A stretch of 9,162 nt of DNA. It comes from UMGS1387 sp045577475 (GTDB lineage: Bacteria > Bacillota > Clostridia > Oscillospirales > CAG-382). The stretch's first letter is position 1. The number at the start of each line of letters is the position of its first letter. The position numbers and the translations under genes are program-made. The stretch covers positions 1-9,162 of the forward strand of contig JAZNIM010000182.1 in assembly GCA_045577475.1 (NCBI GenBank), in the 5' to 3' direction. Under the pieces are notes generated by a model. That model was not told where the DNA came from and ran no database searches. It was given only the letters and a program-made list of their open reading frames with translations. Below, piece by piece: positions 1-5,381 of the stretch.

Positions 1-1493
1 CCCATCAGCTTTCTGAATAAATAGTTTGAAAAATCAACCACACTCTTTGAGCATCTGAAGTTGTGGTTCATAAAAATTCTGCGCTGTTTTCCATCCTCAC
101 GGCTGTCAATATCTCTAAAGGAATCCCTGTAGCCAAGAAAAATTCCGGGACTTGCACCACGGAAACGGTAAATGCTCTGCTTGACGTCCCCTACCATGAA
201 TCTTGTATATTCATTATCCTCTCCGTCAACTCTTGCAAGAGCCTTAAAAATAAGATCCTGCAGCGGATTTACGTCCTGATACTCGTCTATGTATATCTCC
301 TTGAACCGCTCACGTAAGCTTTCTGCAAGCTTTGTAACACGAAAAGGCTCAGTGCTTTCAACGAGAAGCTTTAACGTATAACGCTCAGCATCCGAGAACT
401 CAATAATGCCCCGTCTTTTTTTCAGCTTTGTAAGCCTTGCATCAAAATCCTCCACCAGAGAAAACAGCATTTTAAGTACACGCCACGTATCCTCAGCCGC
501 CGCTTTCAAAAGAACGCCGTCACAGCAGTAAAAGTCCGCAATGTGCTCCTTGACCTCGCCACATATGCTGTTCTTTGCATTTTTAATATTTTCCTTGAGT
601 GAGGGATTCTCCGTGTTTTTAACAGCAACAAGGCTTTTCGGCTTATAACCGTCAAGCAATTGCTTTAATTTATCGTAACCAAACTCAAGGGTATGCAAAG
701 CAAGACGTGAAAACTCATATTCGGCATCAAGCACCGGCAGGTATTTTGCACTGAGTGCCTCGTCGGTGCTGCACATTCTCATAAGCGACTCAAAGCTTTT
801 CATGTTATTTTCAAAGAGCTTTGATGTCATGCTTTTAAGCTGTTTGCCGTAGAAAGTGTCAAAGTATTCCTCGCAGCCTGCACATTCGGTGTATCTGTCA
901 AGAACATCGTTTTTAAACACTTCGATATCCGGAATGTTTGTAAGAAGCCTGTGCAAATTCAAAAGCGTATCCACAAAACCGCCGTCATTTTTTGCGGAAG
1001 AAAAAATCTCGTATGCCGTGAGAAAATCGCCGTCGTTTCCCATGCTTTCAAAGGCATCGTCCACAACCTCGTTCATAAGCTTGTTTCTGATAACATTCAT
1101 TTCCGCCTCGTCGCCTATGCGTACAGACGCAGACAGACCAAGCTTCTGGAAATTGGTACGAACCACCTCATAGCAAAATGAGTTGATTGTGCTTATCTTT
1201 GCAAGAGGCAAAAGTGCAAGATTTTCTGCAATCTTCCTGTTACCGGGACACTCTCCTGCTTTTTCGGTAAGCTTTTTTCTCATTCTGTCGCTAAGCTCCT
1301 TAGCAGCCGCATTTGTAAAAGTAACAATGAGAAAATCACTGATGTTGCAGTCGTCATTCTCATCGCATATACGCTCAAGTATTCTTTGAGTAAGAACAGC
1401 GGTTTTTCCGCTTCCTGCTCCTGCACTTATAATAAGAGAGAGGTCACGTGCAGCAATGGCATCGCTCTGAGCTTTAGTAAGATTCAAAGTCAT
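1..1493 (-). CDS. addA: ATP-dependent helicase/nuclease subunit A (AddA), N-terminal 497 residues, cut by window edge
   Basis: AddA is the helicase/nuclease subunit of AddAB, the Gram-positive counterpart of RecBCD, which processes double-strand DNA ends for RecA loading. I translated this gene by hand; it runs off the left edge. Superfamily 1 helicase motifs appear in order: Q motif (LTKAQ, about 5-9), Walker A SAGAGSGKT (23-31), motif Ia TFTNAAA (58-64), DEYQD (403-407), GDVKQSIYRFRGA (435-447) and NHNFR (476-480). The GDVKQSIYRFR block and the long 1B insertion before DEYQD indicate AddA rather than PcrA/UvrD. Family members have about 1,150-1,250 residues, so roughly 40 percent is present and the C-terminal nuclease domain lies outside. 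It starts 79 bases after der. The AAGGAG site (1495-1500) sits almost on the ATG at 1493, so the TTG at 1487, two codons in, may be the true start. The usual partner addB is not directly upstream. Confidence 0.93.
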   Translation of the reverse strand, partial: MTLNLTKAQSDAIAARDLSLIISAGAGSGKTAVLTQRILERICDENDDCNISDFLIVTFTNAAAKELSDRMRKKLTEKAGECPGNRKIAENLALLPLAKISTINSFCYEVVRTNFQKLGLSASVRIGDEAEMNVIRNKLMNEVVDDAFESMGNDGDFLTAYEIFSSAKNDGGFVDTLLNLHRLLTNIPDIEVFKNDVLDRYTECAGCEEYFDTFYGKQLKSMTSKLFENNMKSFESLMRMCSTDEALSAKYLPVLDAEYEFSRLALHTLEFGYDKLKQLLDGYKPKSLVAVKNTENPSLKENIKNAKNSICGEVKEHIADFYCCDGVLLKAAAEDTWRVLKMLFSLVEDFDARLTKLKKRRGIIEFSDAERYTLKLLVESTEPFRVTKLAESLRERFKEIYIDEYQDVNPLQDLIFKALARVDGEDNEYTRFMVGDVKQSIYRFRGASPGIFLGYRDSFRDIDSREDGKQRRIFMNHNFRCSKSVVDFSNYLFRKLM

Positions 1494-1527
1494 TCTCCTT
1501 TCTTTTGAGTTAAGAAAGTGATAAATC

Positions 1528-1559
1528 AGATAATAGAAATCGCCGTCACAAGACGGCGA
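1528..1559 (-). terminator. Hairpin between der and addA, weak terminator or attenuator
   Basis: An 8-bp perfect stem (TCGCCGTC / GACGGCGA, 1540-1547 with 1552-1559) closes a 4-base loop. On the minus strand it is followed by ATTTCTATTATCT, which is T-rich but interrupted. It begins 13 bases after the der stop. The compact GC-rich stem suits a rho-independent terminator, but the tail is poor, so partial read-through into addA is likely. No good promoter is visible between it and addA. Confidence 0.55.
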
Positions 1560-1572
1560 ACTCCAAACAAAA

Positions 1573-2910
1573 CTATAATTTAACCTCGTCGTCCTCATTC
1601 TTCTGACGAATAACAAGCTTTATGGGCGTTCCTTCAAAGCCGAAGACTTCTCTGAGCTTGTTTTCAATGTACCGCTGATAGGAGAAATGGAAAAGCTCGG
1701 CATCATTCACAAAGAGGACAAAGGTAGGAGCTTTAACACCCGTCTGGGTCATGTAGTAGATTTTAAGACGTCTGCCCTTATCTGTAGGCGGTGGAACACG
1801 GGTTGTTGCATCAACAAGAACGTCGTTGAGCATGCCCGTCGAAATACGCATAGAGCTTTGGTCGTTCACATAGTTGATAAGCTCGTAAATACGCTCAACT
1901 CTCTGACCTGTTTTTGCTGAAATGAAAATAATGGGAGCATAGGTCATGTAGGACAGTGCCGCATAAACCTCTTTTCGGTAGTTGTCCATGGTGTGAGTGT
2001 CCTTCTCAACCAAATCCCACTTGTTTATGACGATAATACAAGCCTTGCCGCTTTCATGTGCAATACCTGCAACACGCTCGTCCTGTGCCGTCACGCCTTC
2101 CGTAGCATCTACAACTATAAGACACACGTCGGCTCTGTCAACTGCCATCTCGGCACGCAGGATTGAGTACTTTTCAATGCTGTCATTGATTTTTCCCGTT
2201 TTGCGTATTCCCGCCGTATCAATAAAAACGTATTTACCAAACTCATTTTCAATATCCGAGTCAATGGCATCACGAGTAGTTCCCGCAATGTTGGAAACAA
2301 TCATACGCTCGCTTCCCAGAATGTGGTTGACAAGTGAGCTTTTGCCTGCATTGGGACGTCCGATTACCGCAACCTTGATTCTGTCGTCCTCCTCCTGTTC
2401 GTCCTGCTCTTCAGGAAGAATTTCGCACAGATGCTCAAGAATGTCACCCGTTCCGCTTCCGTGTACCGAGGAAACAGCATACGGGTCGCCAAGTCCCAGT
2501 TCATAAAACTCGTAAAATTCAGGAGGCACCGCACCCACCGAGTCCACCTTGTTTACACACAATACCACAGGCTTTGTGCACTTTCTGAGCATGGTGGCAA
2601 TTTCTCTGTCATCAGCGGTAACACCTGCATGTATGTCCGTCATAAATACAATGGCATCGGCGGAATCTATGGCAATCTGAGCCTGATTTTTAATATGTGA
2701 CATAATAATGTCGTTGGTGTCAGGTTCAATACCGCCTGTATCTATAAGCATGAACCTTCTGCCGCACCACTCCACCTCGTAATAAAGCCTGTCACGGGTA
2801 ACACCGGGGGTGTCCTCTACAATGGCAAGGCGTTTGCCTATCAATTTATTGAAGAATGTACTTTTGCCCACATTCGGACGTCCGACTATGGCAACAATCG
2901 GTTTTGACAT
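1573..2910 (-). CDS. der: Ribosome biogenesis GTPase Der (EngA)
   Basis: Der is an essential GTPase with two tandem G domains that acts in late maturation of the 50S subunit in the cytoplasm. The 445-residue protein has the family's normal length. G domain 1 shows GRPNVGKS (10-17), DTGG (57-60) and NKVD (120-123). After an acidic linker (about 166-177), G domain 2 shows GRPNAGKS (184-191), DTAG (231-234), NKWD (296-299) and SAKTG (331-335). The C-terminal KH-like domain spans about 353-445 and contains the conserved RVPPP (371-375). The ATG has a GAGG ribosome binding site 8 bases upstream. The gene begins 44 bases after the DUF512 gene, with no terminator or promoter between, so the two are probably co-transcribed. 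In other Clostridia der is also often next to a DUF512 gene. All catalytic motifs look intact. Confidence 0.97.
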   Translation of the reverse strand: MSKPIVAIVGRPNVGKSTFFNKLIGKRLAIVEDTPGVTRDRLYYEVEWCGRRFMLIDTGGIEPDTNDIIMSHIKNQAQIAIDSADAIVFMTDIHAGVTADDREIATMLRKCTKPVVLCVNKVDSVGAVPPEFYEFYELGLGDPYAVSSVHGSGTGDILEHLCEILPEEQDEQEEDDRIKVAVIGRPNAGKSSLVNHILGSERMIVSNIAGTTRDAIDSDIENEFGKYVFIDTAGIRKTGKINDSIEKYSILRAEMAVDRADVCLIVVDATEGVTAQDERVAGIAHESGKACIIVINKWDLVEKDTHTMDNYRKEVYAALSYMTYAPIIFISAKTGQRVERIYELINYVNDQSSMRISTGMLNDVLVDATTRVPPPTDKGRRLKIYYMTQTGVKAPTFVLFVNDAELFHFSYQRYIENKLREVFGFEGTPIKLVIRQKNEDDEVKL

Positions 2911-2954
2911 TTGTTTTCCCTCGCTTTCTTATTGTTATATCCTGCTTCTGTTTG

Positions 2955-4268
2955 TCAGATTAAACCCAAAGCCGCATCTACAAACTCATAGCCGTCGCAG
3001 GAAACGGGAATTATATTACTGGACAGCTTTTGTGAAAGCTCGTCTATACTCATGTTATCAAGAAACAAATCTCCCTCGTGTCTTAACATTACCGAAGGAA
3101 TAAGAAGGGTATCAGGCAGCTCCTTATCTTTAAGAGCGTTATATATATCCACTCCCGTCAGAAGTCCCGCAACCGTAACAGAATGACCGAAAAACTCGTT
3201 TTCCACCATATGAACATCAAACCGCAGTCCTTCAAAGGCTTCTTCAAGCTTTTTTGCCATACTGCTGATAAATCCATAGGCGGCTTTTCCCGTTACTGTG
3301 GAAATAAACCTTGGCTTATCAAGCACAAAACCGTCTTCAAGGAGTTCTTGGATTCTGTCAACCGTTTCGTTGTGCTGGCTTGTAATAAGTCCCACGCCGT
3401 TGTCAAGCTGAGGATAACCGTCATAGTATTCCTCTTTCGGAAGGTCAAGTTCTGCTTTTAAGTACCATTCATCGGCACACTGCACAAGTCTGTGACCGAA
3501 TTTTTGTTCAAACTCACATCTTTTCCTATCCACAAGCTCTATAACTTCACGAGCCTCGCCTTTTGAAAAATCCTCAAGGGGATACAGTCCCTCACGGTGC
3601 TTTGTAAGACCTGCAGGTACAACCGCAACACTTTCAACGCTTGGGAAAAGAGCACTCAAATCATCAAGGGTTCTCTCTAACTCCTTGCCGTCGTTAAGAC
3701 CCTTGCAAAGAACAATCTGGCAGTTCATGGAAATTCCGCCTTCCTTCAGCTTTTCCATATATTTGAGGCACTCTCCTGCAAAGCGATTGTTCAGCATTTT
3801 ACATCTGAGGTCGGGATTTGTTGTGTGTACGGAAATATTAATAGGTGAAATTCTCATCTTTATAAGACGGTCAATCTCACTTTCCTTCATGTTGGTGAGA
3901 GTGACGTAATTACCGTAGAAAAATGACATTCTTGAGTCATCGTCCTTAAAGTAGCACATTTCTCTCATACCGCAAGGATTCTGGTCGATAAAGCAAAACA
4001 CGCACTTGTTTTTGCAGGAATGCTTTTCGTCCATGAGATAGGTTTCAAATTCAAGACCTATATCGTCATACTGAGGCTTTTTTATGGTAAACAGAATCTC
4101 TTTACCGTCACGCTCTGCAATAATATCCAGCTTTTTTTCGGTAATGTAAAATCTGTAGTCCAGCACATCGTTTATATCATTGCCGTTAACACTGATAAGG
4201 GTATCATTCGGCAAAATCCCCGCTTTCATTGCAGGTGACTTGTTTTCAACACCCGTTATTTTTACCAT
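2955..4268 (-). CDS. DUF512 family protein with PDZ domain and radical-SAM-like CX3CX2C motif
   Basis: This 437-residue protein of unknown biochemical role belongs to the DUF512 family, which includes the cyanobacterial FeS-protein subgroup. Residues 1-65 form a PDZ-like module (VENKSPAMKAGI at 7-18, then a GNDINDVLDYRFY segment). A CX3CX2C motif follows (C85, C89, C92), the arrangement used by radical SAM enzymes to hold a 4Fe-4S cluster, with further cysteines at 99 and 105. Family blocks include HTTNPDLR (148-155), VVPAGLTKHREGLYPL (216-231), the ADEWY segment (265-269), PQLDNGVGL (286-294) and VTGKAAYGF (325-333). The start has a GAGGTGA ribosome binding site a few bases upstream. It lies downstream of the rpmF terminator and immediately upstream of der. 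That placement suggests a ribosome- or translation-linked role, but this is inference; no substrate is known to me. Confidence 0.9.
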   Translation of the reverse strand: MVKITGVENKSPAMKAGILPNDTLISVNGNDINDVLDYRFYITEKKLDIIAERDGKEILFTIKKPQYDDIGLEFETYLMDEKHSCKNKCVFCFIDQNPCGMREMCYFKDDDSRMSFFYGNYVTLTNMKESEIDRLIKMRISPINISVHTTNPDLRCKMLNNRFAGECLKYMEKLKEGGISMNCQIVLCKGLNDGKELERTLDDLSALFPSVESVAVVPAGLTKHREGLYPLEDFSKGEAREVIELVDRKRCEFEQKFGHRLVQCADEWYLKAELDLPKEEYYDGYPQLDNGVGLITSQHNETVDRIQELLEDGFVLDKPRFISTVTGKAAYGFISSMAKKLEEAFEGLRFDVHMVENEFFGHSVTVAGLLTGVDIYNALKDKELPDTLLIPSVMLRHEGDLFLDNMSIDELSQKLSSNIIPVSCDGYEFVDAALGLI

Positions 4269-4284
4269 AAACTCACCTCATTTC

Positions 4285-4299
4285 AAAAAACAAAAAAAA
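4285..4299 (-). other. U-rich leader tracts upstream of the DUF512 gene
   Basis: On the minus strand eight T (4299-4292), one G and six T (4290-4285) lie 17-31 bases before the DUF512 start, just 5' of its ribosome binding site. No hairpin precedes them, so they are not a second terminator in the usual form. I see no -10 or -35 hexamers between the rpmF terminator and this tract. It may be an unstructured U-rich leader favouring ribosome entry, but that is conjecture. Confidence 0.35.
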
Positions 4300-4317
4300 C
4301 CAAGCCCGCCACAAACA

Positions 4318-4360
4318 GCAAAAAGGAAGGCATTGCTCAAAACGGCAAAACCTTCCCTTA
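4318..4360 (-). terminator. Rho-independent terminator after rpmF
   Basis: On the minus strand AAGGGAAGG (4359-4351) pairs with CCTTCCTTT (4330-4322), giving 9 bp with one G-U pair. The enclosed 20 bases contain a second short stem (TTGC with GCAA). A run of five T (4324-4320) overlaps and follows the 3' arm. It lies about 50 bases after the rpmF stop and should end the DUF177-rpmF transcript. No clear promoter follows before the DUF512 gene, so some read-through may feed DUF512-der. Confidence 0.85.
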
Positions 4361-4409
4361 TTACTTTAGCTGAGCCTATGCACAAAGCTTCTGCCGCTTA
4401 CCGCGTGAC

Positions 4410-4607
4410 TTACGCTTCCTGTGCTTTTTCTTCTGTGGAAATGTATTCCTTGCCGGCGTATGTTCCGCAGTTCTTGCAAACTCTGTGTGAAAGAATGAAT
4501 TCTCCGCACTTAGGGCACTTTGTCATGCCGGGCAAGCTAAGCTTCCATACATTGCTACGTCTCTTGTCGCGTCTCGCCTTGGAGACCTTTCTCTTCGGTA
4601 CTGCCAT
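4410..4607 (-). CDS. rpmF: 50S ribosomal protein L32, zinc-binding (C+) type
   Basis: L32 is a small basic protein of the large ribosomal subunit. The 65-residue product begins MAVPKRKVSKARRDKRRSN, the family's hallmark N-terminus. It carries a complete zinc ribbon: CPKC (C31, C34) and CKNC (C44, C47). The C-terminus continues past the conserved GTYAGKEYI with a short acidic tail (STEEKAQEA), slightly longer than the Bacillus form. The ribosome binding site is a full AGGAGG (4617-4622), 9 bases before the ATG, as expected for a highly expressed gene. It follows the DUF177 gene by 59 bases, the conserved yceD-rpmF pairing, and is followed by a strong terminator. It is probably transcribed from the consensus promoter at 5313-5341. 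The +1 frame at its 3' end stays open for some further codons and is strongly basic; I regard this as probably chance. Confidence 0.97.
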   Translation of the reverse strand: MAVPKRKVSKARRDKRRSNVWKLSLPGMTKCPKCGEFILSHRVCKNCGTYAGKEYISTEEKAQEA

Positions 4608-4666
4608 TTTTCGGCACCTCCTAAATCTGTAAATTATTAAACATATTCAAAGCAAAGACTATTTTA

Positions 4667-5248
4667 CTACTTTTCTTGGTAATTGTCAAGTAGTTTTTTC
4701 AAATCTGTCAGGCGGTTTCCTCTCTCAGGTGCCTTGCAGGAGCATGCAGACACATTAAGGTCGGTACCGCAAACGGGACACAGCCCTCTGCAGTCATCGT
4801 TGCACAGTACTCTTGCGGGAAGCGAGAGAAAGAACAGAGTGCGTGCAGCTTCTTCAACGTCAAGAATTCCCGCAGGAGCTATAACGTATTCCTCGCTGTC
4901 ATTGTCCTCATCTCTTGTTACACCGTAGGTTGTATCTATACAAAGCGTCTTTGTTAACTCTTTAGTACACCTTGCACACATGCAGGTGTATTCGCCCTCA
5001 ATCTTCAAGTCAAGGGCAATATAGCTTTCTGCACCCGAACGACCTCTTGCCTTTTCGTACACTCTTGCGTGCACACTCGGTTCGTCCTTGAAAACGTACT
5101 CCGTCAACTCATCTTTTGTTCCTTCAAGCTGAAAGTCCAGTACAATTTCAGAAAGCTCGCCGTTGTAAATCTTTGATACATCGGCTGTTTTTTTGTTTCG
5201 GATTACGGCATTTTCCAAATCTCTGCCGTCCGATGAGTGGTTTTTCAT
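4667..5248 (-). CDS. DUF177 / YceD family protein (23S rRNA accumulation factor family)
   Basis: This 193-residue protein belongs to the DUF177/YceD family (YlbN in Bacillus), encoded beside rpmF in most bacteria and linked in E. coli and plants to 23S rRNA accumulation. Visible marks are the CMCARC cluster (C89, C91, C94) after a beta-rich N-terminal half, an acidic stretch (112-120), and the C-terminal CNDDCRGLCPVCGTDLN segment (C149, C153, C157, C160), with C169 and C171 beyond. These suggest metal binding. I chose the ATG at 5248 because AGGAG (5255-5259) lies 6 bases upstream. The longer reading from 5344 would start upstream of the -35 box of the promoter at 5313-5341 and has no family-like sequence in its extra 32 residues. 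The gene is the first of a two-gene unit with rpmF. Its exact molecular action is unproven. Confidence 0.92.
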   Translation of the reverse strand: MKNHSSDGRDLENAVIRNKKTADVSKIYNGELSEIVLDFQLEGTKDELTEYVFKDEPSVHARVYEKARGRSGAESYIALDLKIEGEYTCMCARCTKELTKTLCIDTTYGVTRDEDNDSEEYVIAPAGILDVEEAARTLFFLSLPARVLCNDDCRGLCPVCGTDLNVSACSCKAPERGNRLTDLKKLLDNYQEK

Positions 5249-5268
5249 CACACTCTCCTGTTCCGACC

Positions 5269-5300
5269 CCTTCAGGCACGCAAAAGCCGTCCTTCGGGCA
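5269..5300 (-). repeat. Imperfect 10-base repeat in the DUF177-rpmF leader
   Basis: TGCCCGAAGG (5300-5291) and TGCCTGAAGG (5278-5269) differ at one base and are 22 bases apart in the short untranslated leader between the predicted transcription start and the DUF177 start. A GGC...GCC pairing and a CCGA...TCGG pairing can be drawn around them, but each is short. This could be an RNA site for feedback by a ribosomal protein, or chance. Low confidence. Confidence 0.3.
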
Positions 5301-5312
5301 GTCACAAATGAT

Positions 5313-5341
5313 ATTATATACCAAACTTTTCTGTTTGTCAA
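5313..5341 (-). promoter_or_regulatory. Consensus sigma-A promoter for DUF177-rpmF
   Basis: On the minus strand a perfect -35 TTGACA (5341-5336) is followed after exactly 17 bases by a perfect -10 TATAAT (5318-5313). The transcription start should lie near 5306, giving a leader of about 58 bases before the DUF177 ATG at 5248. It lies 40 bases after the gyrB stop. A full consensus match is rare and fits a gene unit that needs high expression, such as rpmF. No terminator separates it from gyrB, so read-through from gyrB may add to it. Confidence 0.92.
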
Positions 5342-5371
5342 CAATTATACAAAGTTTTTTGTGAACAATTA
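5334..5371 (-). repeat. 14-bp direct repeat overlapping the -35 box
   Basis: TAATTGTTCACAAA (5371-5358) and TAATTGTTGACAAA (5347-5334) match at 13 of 14 positions, 24 bases apart. The downstream copy contains the -35 TTGACA of the DUF177-rpmF promoter; the upstream copy has TTCACA in that place. The spacing is a little over two helical turns, as two tandem binding sites for a regulator might be, or the repeat may be a local duplication. AT-rich sequence raises the odds of chance. Confidence 0.45.
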
Positions 5372-5381
5372 TTTAATTTTA

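Noticed and set aside
960..975. DnaA-box-like TATCCACA (also near 3525)
   Set aside because: Single copies with a mismatch to TTATCCACA inside coding sequence and no cluster; no origin signature is present in the window.
63..1389. Plus-strand open frames at 63-317, 856-1173, 951-1181 and 1183-1389
   Set aside because: They lie antisense to the continuous addA reading frame with its helicase motifs and show no family features.
1997..2506. 169-residue plus-strand open frame
   Set aside because: It is the antisense shadow of the two GTPase domains of der, with Ser-rich low-quality sequence and no ribosome binding site noted.
4365..4400. Promoter-like TTGTGC with TAATAA 16 bases downstream, after rpmF
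   Set aside because: Both hexamers match the consensus poorly and transcription would start inside the terminator hairpin.
5249..5344. N-terminal extension of 32 residues on the DUF177 protein
   Set aside because: It begins upstream of the promoter -35 box, lacks a ribosome binding site and has no family resemblance; the ATG at 5248 has a well-spaced AGGAG.
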